From Trebonia sp963822615 (GTDB lineage: Bacteria; Actinomycetota; Actinomycetes; Streptosporangiales; Streptosporangiaceae), in assembly GCA_963822615.1 (NCBI GenBank), contig CAWGIM010000021.1, positions 992,001-1,056,000 of the forward strand: a stretch of 64,000 nucleotides of DNA, written 5' to 3'. The translations under genes were made by a program, and so were the position numbers. Under the pieces are notes generated by a model that saw only the letters and a program-made list of their open reading frames with translations, did not search any database and was not told the DNA's origin. Below, one piece after another: positions 17,285 through 24,764 of this stretch (the stretch's first letter is position 1; every line of letters starts with the position of its first letter).

Positions 17285-17303
17285 AATCTATGTCCTATAG
17301 ATT
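17285..17303. promoter_or_regulatory. Inverted repeat upstream of the CxxC small protein
   Basis: AATCTAT, 5-nt spacer, ATAGATT. It lies in the AT-rich 123-bp gap, 51-69 bp upstream of the start at 17354, where an operator or promoter would be. Confidence 0.45.
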
Positions 17304-17353
17304 AACCCCGTAGCCCCAACCAGCACCCAACCTCACGCCACGGAGGAGCGACC

Positions 17354-17785
17354 ATGCCCACCACCATTGTCGGCCGCTGGTACATCCCGCCTCCCGTTAC
17401 CGCCGCCGCGCTGCGCGGCCAGCCCGGTGACCCCGACCGGGCGGCCCGGGTGGCCGGCCTCGACGCCGACCGGATGACCGACGCGCTGGCTTTCCTCTCC
17501 GGCTACGCGCCCGGCATCCTCGACGCGATCCTGACCGCGACCGAGCCGTGCCTGGATGACCTGTTCCCGCCGGACGCGGACGCGCTCGAGCCCTACTGCA
17601 CCGCCTGCGGGGCGAAGGCGGGCGTGTTCACCGCGCTGGGCGGCGACTGGCGGCACTACGCCGGCGACGCCGCCGACCGCACCGCCCGGCCGTTCGATGC
17701 CGGGCACGCCCCGGTCATCGGCTGGCGCCCGGCCCGCGGCGCCGCCATCGTCGCCCTGTTAGTGGCCCTGTTAGCAGCCCTGTGA
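17354..17785 (+). CDS. Hypothetical protein with CxxC motif and hydrophobic tail
   Basis: A 143-residue protein starting ATG 17354 behind GGAGGAG. Residues 1-70 are helical and acidic (DALAFLSGYAPGILDAILTA). YCTACGAKAGVF is a half zinc-ribbon or redox CxxC, followed by DWRHYAGD and FDAGHAPVIGWRPA, a pattern I know only from uncharacterised actinobacterial proteins. The last 16 residues (AAIVALLVALLAAL) are hydrophobic and partly encoded by a CTGTTAGTGGCC-type repeat; this may be a read-through extension. Function unknown. Confidence 0.65.
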   Translation: MPTTIVGRWYIPPPVTAAALRGQPGDPDRAARVAGLDADRMTDALAFLSGYAPGILDAILTATEPCLDDLFPPDADALEPYCTACGAKAGVFTALGGDWRHYAGDAADRTARPFDAGHAPVIGWRPARGAAIVALLVALLAAL

Positions 17786-17852
17786 CCAGCTGACCCCTCC
17801 TTCCCCCGAGCCGGTGTCCCGCCTGTCTTTCCCCCGAGCAGGCGGGGCACCT

Positions 17853-18428
17853 TTACATCGCGGCGATGGCGGCGGCCACGTCGTCTGCCCACTGGTGATC
17901 GACCGGCCCGACGCGGAAGATCAGCCGGTACCACAGTGACCCGTAGACGAAGTCGAGGGCGAGCCCGGCCCGGCCGGGCTCGATCTCGCCCCGGTCGGCG
18001 GCGCGCTGCAGCAGCTGGCCGAGCGCGGCCCGGCGGGCGGCCAGGAAACGGTCCCGGATCGCGATGGCGGTGTCCTCGTCGGCGGCGGCCGCCGCCGCGA
18101 GGCTCTGCAGCAGCCGGGCGGTGCCCAGGTCGAGCGAGTCGGCGGTGGCGTGCAGGAAGGCCCGCAGGTCACCGGCCAGGGTGCCGGTGTCGGGCAGTGG
18201 CACCGCCTGCTGCCCCCGGTCGACCATGGCGTCGAGCACCACCTCGATCTTGGAGTGCCACCAGCGGTACAGCGTCTCCTTGCTCACCCCGGCCCGCCTG
18301 GCGATCGCCTCCATCGTCAGCCCGGCCGGGCCTTCCTCCGCCGCCAGCGCGAGGGCGGCCGTCAGCACCGCCTGGCGCGCTCGCTCGCTGCGCGGCCGCC
18401 CGGGCCCGCGTGCCCCTTCGTCAACCAC
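17853..18428 (-). CDS. TetR family repressor
   Basis: A 191-residue TetR regulator. The HTH lies at residues 25-70 (LTMEAIARRAGVSKETLYRW) with the conserved following Lys. The C-terminal ligand/dimer domain contains the late-helix ALDFVYGSLWYRLIFR motif of the TetR_C_11-like group. I use GTG 18428 (VVDEGARGPGRPRSERAR); the frame is open far upstream but only shadows other genes. It is divergent from an SDR gene, and two operator-like palindromes lie between them, so it probably represses both itself and the SDR gene. Confidence 0.9.
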   Translation of the reverse strand: MVDEGARGPGRPRSERARQAVLTAALALAAEEGPAGLTMEAIARRAGVSKETLYRWWHSKIEVVLDAMVDRGQQAVPLPDTGTLAGDLRAFLHATADSLDLGTARLLQSLAAAAAADEDTAIAIRDRFLAARRAALGQLLQRAADRGEIEPGRAGLALDFVYGSLWYRLIFRVGPVDHQWADDVAAAIAAM

Positions 18429-18455
18429 GGCGACGATCCTACCGGCCTTGCCGCC

Positions 18456-18480
18456 TTTACCGTACGCTCCGTACGGTAAA
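18456..18480. promoter_or_regulatory. TetR operator 1: perfect 11-bp inverted repeat
   Basis: The arms TTTACCGTACG and CGTACGGTAAA are separated by CTC. The site lies 28 bp upstream of the TetR start and 42 bp upstream of the SDR start, the standard place for a shared divergent operator. Confidence 0.8.
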
Positions 18481-18485
18481 GTAAT

Positions 18486-18503
18486 ACCGAACGATGCGTA
18501 CGG
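18486..18503. promoter_or_regulatory. Second, imperfect TetR operator
   Basis: ACCGAACGATGCGTACGG matches the core of operator 1 (ACCGTACGCTCCGTACGG, 18459-18476) at 15 of 18 positions. The two centres are 27 bp apart, which allows two dimers to bind side by side. It lies closer to the SDR gene. Confidence 0.6.
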
Positions 18504-18521
18504 AAATGGAGGCTTCCCCTG

Positions 18522-19250
18522 ATGAGCGCACTCAAGTTCAGCGACCGCCACGTGGCCGTGCTCGGTGGCAGCTCCGGCATCGGGCTGGAGACGGCCCGGC
18601 TGCTGGCCGCCGACGGTGCCCGGGTCACCCTCGGCGGCCGCGATCAGCCCCGGCTGGCCGCGGCCGCCCGCCAGCTCGGCGACCAGGCGACGCCGCTGCC
18701 GGTGGACGCCGAGCAGCCGGACTCGCTGCGCCGCTTCTTCGCCGCCGCCGGGCCCATCACTGACCTGGTGGTCACCGTCACCCGGCGCGGCGGCCTGGCC
18801 CCGGTGCCCGAGCTGGCCGAAGCCGACCTGCCCGGCGCCTTCGCGGGCAAGACGATCGCCCACCTGCAGGCGATCGCCCTGTCGCTCGGCACGCTGGCCG
18901 AGCAAGGCTCGATCACCCTGGTGACCGCGATCTCGGCCCAGTCGGCGATGCCCGGCACGGCCGGCCTGGCGGCCTCCAACGGCGCCCTCGAGGCGGCCGT
19001 CGGCCCGCTCGCGGCCGAGCTGGCCCCGCGCCGGGTCAACGCCGTCTCGCCCGGCGTGATCGAGACCCCCTGGTGGGACGAGCTGCCCGCGGAGGCCAGG
19101 CAGGAGGCGTTCAAGACGTTCGCCGACCGCGCCCTGGTCCGCCGCAACGGACACCCCCGCGACGTCGCCCAGGCGATCACCGCGCTGCTTGAGAACGGCT
19201 ACATCACCGGCGTGGTGCTGCCGGTCGACGGCGGCCTGCGGCTGACCTGA
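18522..19250 (+). CDS. SDR-fold oxidoreductase lacking the catalytic Tyr and Lys
   Basis: A 242-residue short-chain dehydrogenase/reductase. The cofactor loop VLGGSSGIGLE (T/G-G-x-x-x-G-I-G) and GGRD (an NADP-type Arg) are intact, and the C-terminal NAVSPGVIETP and ITGVVLPVDGG are normal. Where the Y-x-x-x-K motif belongs, the protein reads GLAASNGALEA: Leu replaces Tyr and Asn replaces Lys. It probably binds nucleotide but cannot use the standard SDR chemistry. It starts at ATG 18522 behind ATGGAGG and is probably controlled by the divergent TetR. Confidence 0.88.
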   Translation: MSALKFSDRHVAVLGGSSGIGLETARLLAADGARVTLGGRDQPRLAAAARQLGDQATPLPVDAEQPDSLRRFFAAAGPITDLVVTVTRRGGLAPVPELAEADLPGAFAGKTIAHLQAIALSLGTLAEQGSITLVTAISAQSAMPGTAGLAASNGALEAAVGPLAAELAPRRVNAVSPGVIETPWWDELPAEARQEAFKTFADRALVRRNGHPRDVAQAITALLENGYITGVVLPVDGGLRLT

Positions 19251-19259
19251 CAACGGGGG

Positions 19260-19290
19260 CGGGTGCCGCCGGAGCGGGCGGCGGCACCCG
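19260..19290. terminator. Bidirectional hairpin between SDR and VOC genes
   Basis: A 12-bp perfect stem (CGGGTGCCGCCG / CGGCGGCACCCG) with a 7-nt loop, placed between two convergent stop codons (19250 and 19303). No U-tract, as usual in high-GC actinobacteria. Confidence 0.8.
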
Positions 19291-19302
19291 GGGCCCGGCG
19301 GT

Positions 19303-19644
19303 TCAGCCTGGGCCGCCGCCGAAGCTGATCTCATTGCCTTCCGCGTCCCGGTACGTCACCTTGGTCACGCCGTTGCCATAAGCCTCGCGTACGGTGGGCT
19401 CGATACCCCGCTCGGCGAGCGCGGCGATCCGGCCCTCGAGATCATCGACGAACGACAGCACCAGGCCGTTCCCCGCCCGCTCGGGCTGCTGCACGATGTA
19501 GATGTACCGGTGCTCGGCTACCTCCCACACCGCCTCCGTGTCGTTCGGCTGGAACGAGGGAGCCGCACCGAAGAACCGCTCGTACCAGGGCAGCGCCGTA
19601 GTGTAGTCGGTGACGGGGATGCCAGCGAACAGGTCCAGCGCCAT
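19303..19644 (-). CDS. VOC (glyoxalase/bleomycin resistance-like) protein 1
   Basis: A 113-residue vicinal oxygen chelate protein with one complete beta-alpha-beta-beta-beta pair: LFAGIPVTDYTTALPWYERF, then YIYIVQQPERAGNG, LVLSFVDDLEGRIAALAERG and VTYRDAEGNEISFGG. The ending DAEGN-E-I-S-F carries the metal-binding Glu position. ATG 19644 follows GGAGG and decides the start. It stands alone, convergent with the SDR gene. Substrate unknown. Confidence 0.82.
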   Translation of the reverse strand: MALDLFAGIPVTDYTTALPWYERFFGAAPSFQPNDTEAVWEVAEHRYIYIVQQPERAGNGLVLSFVDDLEGRIAALAERGIEPTVREAYGNGVTKVTYRDAEGNEISFGGGPG

Positions 19645-19755
19645 CTCGTCCTCCAGGTGCGCGATCGTGTCGAAGTACTGACCGCGGCAAGGCCGGGAAG
19701 TCGTCGGTGGCACTGCCGGGTAGCGGCGTATCCTCCGGCGGTCTACCGTCGAAGT

Positions 19756-20343
19756 GTGTTCTCAAGACGGGTTGACGCGGTGGTGGCCGCGCTCAGCTGG
19801 CGGCGCACCGTGGTGGTCGAGCAAGGGCGCTGGCAGTCTCGCAGATCGGACTGGAAGCCGCACGGCGACGCCGTGCGGAACGTCCAGGCGGTCGCGAAGG
19901 TAGAGCCGTCCCTCGTCTTCGACACGCACACCAACCAGCGGGCCGGGGGCGCCCGCCGGAGCGGATCACGCGAGGTCATGGAGAAGCACACGTACTTCGA
20001 GTACGAGGAGTTCCACTGGCGCAAGTACCGATCGTTCAGCGTCCAGGGGGACGGCCCGGCCGATGTCCGCTGGCCCGAATACACCCTCGGCCCCGACCAG
20101 CGGATCAGCGAGCAGCGCGAGGTGTACCGGGTGAGGTTCTCGGCCGGCGGTGCGGACCGCGAGGGCGAGTACGGGACGGAACTAGACCAGGCGACCTGGC
20201 GGACCCTGAAGGTGGGCCTGCGCTGCCGCCTGAAGGTGGGCGCGCTCAGCGGTGAGGTGAAGCAGGTGATCCCGACGACCGCGAGGAACGACGGCCGTCG
20301 GTCGGGCGCCGCCGGCCGACGTCACAGGGGGTCCAGCCGGTAG
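19756..20343 (+). CDS. Conserved-looking hypothetical protein, beta-rich
   Basis: A protein of about 195 residues that I do not recognise. The N-terminal part (RRTVVVEQGRWQSRRSDWKP) is basic. The rest alternates short strands: TYFEYEEFHWRKYRSFSVQG, YRVRFSAGGADREGEY and WRTLKVGLRCRLKVGALSG, like a small barrel. It has no membrane segment. The start is uncertain: I use GTG 19756 (VFSRRVDAVV), because residues further upstream shadow the VOC gene. Codon use is normal. The tail after VKQVIPTT looks non-conserved. Confidence 0.5.
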   Translation: MFSRRVDAVVAALSWRRTVVVEQGRWQSRRSDWKPHGDAVRNVQAVAKVEPSLVFDTHTNQRAGGARRSGSREVMEKHTYFEYEEFHWRKYRSFSVQGDGPADVRWPEYTLGPDQRISEQREVYRVRFSAGGADREGEYGTELDQATWRTLKVGLRCRLKVGALSGEVKQVIPTTARNDGRRSGAAGRRHRGSSR

Positions 20344-20379
20344 ATCGCGGGGTCGAGATCGCGCAAGCCAGCGCCCGCC

Positions 20380-20643
20380 CTAGCGGGCGTCGTAGGTCCG
20401 CCGGGCCGCCTCGACTTGGCCGAGGCTGGCGGCCGACCACTCAGCGATGTGCGCGAAGAGGGGCCCGAGGCTGCGGCCGAGCTCACTGATCTCGTATTCG
20501 ACCCGCGGCGGCACCTCCGGGTAGTAGGTGCGGGTGATCAGGCCGTCGCGCTCGAGCTGGCGCAGCCGCTGGGTGAGCACCTTCGGGGTGATGCTCGTGA
20601 TGCGCCGCTCCAGCTCGACAAACCGCTGGCCGGCCGGGGCCAT
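20380..20643 (-). pseudogene. Truncated HxlR-family regulator (N-terminus missing)
   Basis: 87 residues corresponding to the C-terminal two thirds of an HxlR winged-helix regulator: GQRFVELERRI, ITPKVLTQRLRQLERDGLI (recognition helix) and the wing VPPRVEYEISELGRSL. The usual first 35-40 residues, with the redox Cys and WAxxIL helix, are absent. The ATG at 20643 sits directly after the stop of the WYL regulator (TGAATG), so the fragment seems to have been joined there by a deletion. Compare the complete HxlR at 59473-59907. It may still be translated but probably cannot work as a normal HxlR dimer. Confidence 0.72.
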
Positions 20644-21606
20644 TCAGCCGTGCGTGACGGCGATCTGCCGGGCGAGCTCGCGGATGAGCTCGCGTGCCGC
20701 CAGGGGACGGAGGATCTCGATGTGGTCGCTGAACTGCAGCAGCTGCCTGACCCCGTCCAGTTCCTGGTAGCCGACGGTGATCGTCGCGCGGGCGTCCCCG
20801 TCGGGGACGCTGGCCGACCGGAGCCGGGAGCCGAGGATCCGGCGCGCGATGTCGACGCGGTCGGCGTCGATCAGCGCGGTGACGATCACCCGGTGACGTG
20901 ATTCGAGTGCCAGGCTCAGTTCCGCGGCCACGTCGGAAAGGGCGGCGCCGCTCCGGAGCCGGCGCGGCTCGTCCAGGACCTCCCAGGTATCCAGCCGGGA
21001 GAGCGCGAACATCCGCGGGCGGCGCTCGACATCCGCGATCAGGTACCAGCGGTCCGCGCGCAGCAGCAGGCCATACGGGTCCACGCTGCTCCACCGCGCG
21101 GTGGCCTGTCCGCTGCGCCGGTAGCGAATGCGGAGGCGGCGCCCGCGGCGCAAGTCCTCGGCCAGCTTCGCCAGGCCGGCCGGGTTGTCAGCGGCCGAGA
21201 ACCAGGCGCGGTTGGCAATGGTGACCACATCGGCCAGGGAAAGCGGAAGACCGGAGCTGGCGGCCGGGGGCGTCCGTCGCGGGACGAGCTTGCCGCGGGC
21301 GGCCCGCACGGCCGTCTCCGCGCCGAGCTGACGGGCCCGGTCGACGTCGAGGCCGACGGTCCGCAGCACGTCGGCTTCTGCGGTGGTGAGCTTGCCCAGG
21401 TCGACCTGGTCACCGGGGAGCAGGCTGATCCCGCCGTAGGTGCCCCGCTCGGTGAACACCGGAATGCCCACGCTGACCAGCGCCTGGACATCGCGCAGGA
21501 CGGTCCTGACCGAGACGCCGAGCTCCCGCGCGAGTTCCTCGGCCGTCGTGCGGCGGCGAGACTGCAGGGTCGCCAGCAGCTCAATCAGCCGTTGGGGTCG
21601 GCTCAT
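20644..21606 (-). CDS. YafY-type HTH-WYL transcriptional regulator
   Basis: A 320-residue regulator. The N-terminal DeoR-like HTH is SRPQRLIELLATLQSRRRTT followed by LARELGVSVRTVLRDVQAL; the WYL domain at about residues 140-210 has RIRYRRSG and LLLRADRWYLIADVERR; the WCX extension ends at about 315 (HIEILRPLAARELIRE). WYL domains sense small ligands or nucleic acid. ATG 21606 gives the usual MSRPQRL start. A 16-bp perfect inverted repeat lies directly upstream, shared with the divergent VOC gene that it probably controls. Confidence 0.9.
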   Translation of the reverse strand: MSRPQRLIELLATLQSRRRTTAEELARELGVSVRTVLRDVQALVSVGIPVFTERGTYGGISLLPGDQVDLGKLTTAEADVLRTVGLDVDRARQLGAETAVRAARGKLVPRRTPPAASSGLPLSLADVVTIANRAWFSAADNPAGLAKLAEDLRRGRRLRIRYRRSGQATARWSSVDPYGLLLRADRWYLIADVERRPRMFALSRLDTWEVLDEPRRLRSGAALSDVAAELSLALESRHRVIVTALIDADRVDIARRILGSRLRSASVPDGDARATITVGYQELDGVRQLLQFSDHIEILRPLAARELIRELARQIAVTHG

Positions 21607-21617
21607 GTCTTCATTCT

Positions 21618-21654
21618 CCCTGCCAACATGACAACTGGTGTCATGTTGGCAGGG
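21618..21654. promoter_or_regulatory. 16-bp perfect inverted repeat between WYL regulator and VOC gene
   Basis: The arms CCCTGCCAACATGACA and TGTCATGTTGGCAGGG are separated by ACTGG. It starts 12 bp from the regulator start and lies 44 bp from the VOC start. It is the longest perfect dyad beside a regulator here and is most simply the regulator's operator. Confidence 0.82.
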
Positions 21655-21697
21655 CAGGGTGGTGGCATCAACCAGCCGTTCCGAGAAGGAGGGCAAC

Positions 21698-22063
21698 ATG
21701 CCCGCACCGAACCTGTTCCTGATCTACGTCACCGACGTGCGCCGGGCGACGGACTTCTACCGCGACCTGTTCGAGATCGAGCCGGTCATGGTGACACCGC
21801 GCTACGTTCCGTTCGAGGTGGCGCCGGGCGTGCTGTTCGCGCTCTGGAGCGGCCGCGGAGAACGGGTCGCGCCGCAGGTCCCGCGCTGCTCGGAAGTCGG
21901 GCTGATGGTCCCGCGGTCTACCGCCGCCGTCGATGAGGTCTTCGCCACCTGGGTGGACAAGGGCGTGACGGTAGTCGAAGAACCCCACGAGGAGGTCTTC
22001 GGCCGCACCTTCGTGGTCTGCGACCCGGACGGGAACCTCATCCGGGTCTCACCGGTCGACTGA
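21698..22063 (+). CDS. VOC protein 2 (PhnB/glyoxalase-like)
   Basis: A 121-residue vicinal oxygen chelate protein: LFLIYVTDVRRATDFYRDLF, VPFEVAPGVLFALWSG, VGLMVPRSTAAVDEVFATWV and TFVVCDPDGNLIRVSP. ATG 21698 has AAGGAGGG 5 nt upstream. It is divergent from the WYL regulator over a shared operator, so it is likely the regulator's target and probably acts on the ligand that the regulator senses. Substrate unknown. Confidence 0.85.
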   Translation: MPAPNLFLIYVTDVRRATDFYRDLFEIEPVMVTPRYVPFEVAPGVLFALWSGRGERVAPQVPRCSEVGLMVPRSTAAVDEVFATWVDKGVTVVEEPHEEVFGRTFVVCDPDGNLIRVSPVD

Positions 22064-22106
22064 AAACCCGCGACCAGCGCGACCCTGACCAGGGGACCGG
22101 GCACGG

Positions 22107-22793
22107 CTACTGCCTCCTGTGCAGGATGAGGAGGAATTCAGCGGTCGCCTGGCGGGAAAGGCCGCCAAGGGCGCCGAACCCGGCCGGCAGGCTAATGTCC
22201 CAGCGCGCTGTCGCGACCGGGAGTGACCCCGCTACCTCGACCGTGGTCCCGTCTCGGCGGGCCGAGACCGTGATCGTGACCGGCCGCGTGACCCCTCGCA
22301 GGGTGAGCTGGCCGGGGAACGACGCGGTGACGGTTCGCCCGGCCCCGAATCCCGCGGGCAGCCGGGCCGGCCCGGCCAGCGTGACCACGGCATCCGGCTG
22401 CGCGGCGGTGTCCAGGCTGGTGGCGAACTGCGGCTGGGTCTTGCCGCCGACGGTGATGGCGGTCAGGCCGATGCGGAACGCCGCGCTGGTGATCCGGCCG
22501 CCGCCGATGGCGGCCGTGCCGGTGACGGAGGTGGTCCGGCCGGTCACGTCGTTACCGAAGCCGAGGGCGCTCTCCCGGATGCGGAACCCGGCCACCGAGC
22601 CCGCGGCCACGACCCAGGTGCCATCGGCGGGACCGGCCGGCGGCCTGGGGGCGCTCGCGGGCAGGGTCAGCGCGGCCGCGGACGGCTGGGCTTTGACGAA
22701 GATCGCGGTGCCTGCCACGACGACGGTGACGAGGAGTATCACCCCCGCCAGTACCCATCGCCACCGCCGGCGCCGGCGGGCCGGCGCGCTCAT
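22107..22793 (-). CDS. Membrane-anchored YceI-like protein
   Basis: 228 residues: an Arg-rich cytoplasmic start, one membrane helix (residues 12-32, WVLAGVILLVTVVVAGTAIF), then a YceI lipocalin-like domain from about 50 (DGTWVVAAGSVAGFRI ... GRTTSVTGTAAIGGGRITSA ... ATSLDTAAQPDAVVTLAGPA ... GQLTLRGVTRPVTITVSA). YceI domains bind isoprenoids or amphiphiles. The start ATG overlaps the stop of the upstream F420-type reductase (ATGA), so the pair is translationally coupled and the reductase may work on a lipid carried by this protein. Confidence 0.88.
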   Translation of the reverse strand: MSAPARRRRRWRWVLAGVILLVTVVVAGTAIFVKAQPSAAALTLPASAPRPPAGPADGTWVVAAGSVAGFRIRESALGFGNDVTGRTTSVTGTAAIGGGRITSAAFRIGLTAITVGGKTQPQFATSLDTAAQPDAVVTLAGPARLPAGFGAGRTVTASFPGQLTLRGVTRPVTITVSARRDGTTVEVAGSLPVATARWDISLPAGFGALGGLSRQATAEFLLILHRRQ

Positions 22794-23281
22794 GGCCGGC
22801 CGCCCGCGCCGGGAACCACGCGGAACACGGGGTACCGCGGCGCGACGGCGGTGAAGTCAGCCGTCGGCGCGCGCCAGCTGACCGGGATATGCGGGCGGCC
22901 GCCCGGGACCTTCCGCAGGTACCGGCGCAAGATCTCGGGACGCTCGGCCGGCGGCACCTCGACCAGGCGGCAGTCGGTGGCGCGACCGTGGCGGAGTACC
23001 GCGCGGCCGTCGGCCGCCCGTACGTTCCGTACCCAGTTGCAGTGCTCGCCCAGCATCGAGACCAGGTACCACTGGCCGCCCAGGTCCGCCATCCCCAGGG
23101 GGAAGCGGACGACCCGGCCTGACTTGCGCCCTCTCACCTCGAGGCGCACCCACCGCCGCGGCCCGAGGCCGAGCCCGAACACGGTGGCCCACAGCGTCGA
23201 CAGGCACCGCGCTGGCCGGCCGGCCCGGCCGCCCGGGTACATGGACCGCAGCCGGTCGCGGTAGGACATCCAGGTCTCCAT
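22790..23281 (-). CDS. Deazaflavin (F420)-dependent nitroreductase family protein
   Basis: A 163-residue protein of the DDN/DUF385 split-barrel family. RWVRLEVRGRKSGRVVRFPL is the family's GRKSG F420-phosphate-binding stretch, followed by QWYLVSMLGEHCNWVRNVRA, the typical G-x-x-x-x-W-x-x-N signature. These enzymes use F420H2 to reduce quinones, nitro compounds or other substrates at the membrane. I use ATG 23281 behind GGAGG; a GTG four codons upstream is possible. It is followed by the coupled YceI gene and is divergent from a TetR gene, which may regulate it. Confidence 0.86.
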   Translation of the reverse strand: METWMSYRDRLRSMYPGGRAGRPARCLSTLWATVFGLGLGPRRWVRLEVRGRKSGRVVRFPLGMADLGGQWYLVSMLGEHCNWVRNVRAADGRAVLRHGRATDCRLVEVPPAERPEILRRYLRKVPGGRPHIPVSWRAPTADFTAVAPRYPVFRVVPGAGGRP

Positions 23282-23323
23282 TGACTCCTCCACTACTATG
23301 CTTAGGACTGGAGACCAGTATCC

Positions 23324-23338
23324 GAAATACGATATTTC
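23324..23338. promoter_or_regulatory. Dyad GAAATA-CGA-TATTTC in the divergent reductase/TetR promoter region
   Basis: A 15-bp palindrome in the AT-rich 116-bp gap between the F420-type reductase and the TetR gene. Other partial dyads are nearby (CTGG-AGA-CCAG at 23308-23318; TAGGACT and AGTCCTA flanking the whole block). It is a likely operator region for the TetR protein. Confidence 0.55.
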
Positions 23339-23397
23339 ATATCTAGAGTCTAAAGTCCTACCCCGATCCCCGGTCCCGACGCAGGCAGGCGGTAACA

Positions 23398-24255
23398 GTG
23401 CCAGAACACGCGCAGGCCCCGACCGGCCTCGGGCGCCGCGAGCGACGACTCCCCGACGAGGAACTGCGGCGGCGGATGCTGCGGGCCGCGGTCGCCATGG
23501 TGCACGACACCGGATTGACGGTCAGCCTGGACCACATCAGCTTCGAGGAGGTCATCCGCGACGCGGACGTCTCCCGCAGCGCCGCCTACCGGCGCTGGCC
23601 GTACAAGGACCTGTTCTATGGCGACCTGATCGAGGAGCTCGCCAAGGAGGGCGCGCCGCCGGGGATCGTCGACGCCGAGTACGCGCTGATCCGCCAGACC
23701 GTCCGGGAGTTCACGGGCGAACTTGACACCCCCGGGCAGCGTCATGAGCTGCTGACCGAGCTGTTCCGCGGGCTGGCGCTGCTCGACTTCCAGAGCCTGG
23801 CCGGCTCGCCCGAGTGGCAGACGTACATCGCCCTGCAGGCAGCACTCAACTCCATCGCGGACGCTGCCCGGCGCGACCGCGTGCGGGCGGCCCTGGCCGC
23901 CTCGGAGCTGGAACGCCGGGCCCGGGTCGCCGCGGCCTGGGAGCTACTGGCGGAGCTGTTCGGCTACCGGATCCGGCCGGAGACCGGAGCCACCTTCGAC
24001 ACGCTGATCACGCTGGTCGACGCCGCCCTGCGGGGGCTCATCATCATGGCCCAGCCGGTCCCGGGGATCGCCGCGGCCCTGATCAGCGCGCGCCCGTTCG
24101 GTGCCGCGAGCGCGCGCGAGTGGTCGCTGCCCGCTCTCGGCGCCGCCGCCCTGGCAACCGCGTTCCTCGAACCCGACCCCGGCATCACCTGGAACGGTGA
24201 TCGCATCGCGCGCATCCGCCAGCTGCTGAGCGGCCCCGTCCCGCCCTACCAGTGA
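23398..24255 (+). CDS. TetR-like transcriptional regulator
   Basis: A 285-residue regulator, long for TetR. The HTH is at about residues 35-80 (VSLDHISFEEVIRDADVSRSAAYRRWPYKDLF) with a typical ligand domain after it (LLTELFRGLALLDFQSLAG ... FDTLITLVDAALRGLIIMAQ). It starts at GTG 23398. It is divergent from the F420-type reductase and YceI operon, which is the likely target. Confidence 0.85.
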   Translation: MPEHAQAPTGLGRRERRLPDEELRRRMLRAAVAMVHDTGLTVSLDHISFEEVIRDADVSRSAAYRRWPYKDLFYGDLIEELAKEGAPPGIVDAEYALIRQTVREFTGELDTPGQRHELLTELFRGLALLDFQSLAGSPEWQTYIALQAALNSIADAARRDRVRAALAASELERRARVAAAWELLAELFGYRIRPETGATFDTLITLVDAALRGLIIMAQPVPGIAAALISARPFGAASAREWSLPALGAAALATAFLEPDPGITWNGDRIARIRQLLSGPVPPYQ

Positions 24256-24272
24256 CACGAGGGCGCTGGCCG

Positions 24273-24659
24273 CTAGCCCGCCAGCGGCTGGCCCACGTCG
24301 ATCCGGTTGCCGTCGGGGTCGGCGAACACGAAGCCGCGCAGCCCGTAGTCGGCGTCCCGCAGGCCCTTCACGATGCGGACGCCGTGCTCGGCCAGGTGGT
24401 CGTACAGCGCCGTTGCGTCTGACACCAGCAGGTGGGCAACGTTATGGCGGCTGGCCCGGTGGTCGCGGGCGACGGTCAGGTGCAGTTCCGCTGCGCCCCG
24501 CTCGAGGATGACGAACCCTACCGGGTCGCCGTTCTCGAACGTCACGCTCATCTGCAGGACCCCCACGTAGAACGCGAGGGCACGGGGCAGGTCCCGCACT
24601 GCCAGGGTGCTGGCGATCCGGCCGAAGGCGATGTCGCCCTTATCCGCGCGATCAGGCAT
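24273..24659 (-). CDS. VOC protein 3
   Basis: A 128-residue glyoxalase/bleomycin-resistance-like protein: RIASTLAVRDLPRALAFYVG, GFVILERGAAELHLTV, VAHLLVSDATALYDHLAEHG and GFVFADPDGNRIDVGQPL. The metal-binding His/Glu positions (ELHL) look present. ATG 24659 is the conserved-looking start; upstream residues do not fit the family. It is convergent with TetR and divergent from an aminotransferase. Confidence 0.85.
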   Translation of the reverse strand: MPDRADKGDIAFGRIASTLAVRDLPRALAFYVGVLQMSVTFENGDPVGFVILERGAAELHLTVARDHRASRHNVAHLLVSDATALYDHLAEHGVRIVKGLRDADYGLRGFVFADPDGNRIDVGQPLAG

Positions 24660-24764
24660 TTCGTGCTCCCGGGGACGGTAGTGCCAGCAACGGCGGTGCA
24701 TTCCTGGCGCGGGGCGCGGTGGCCTGACCGGCCCCATGCTAGCGGACAAGGCAGAATCGGCGGT

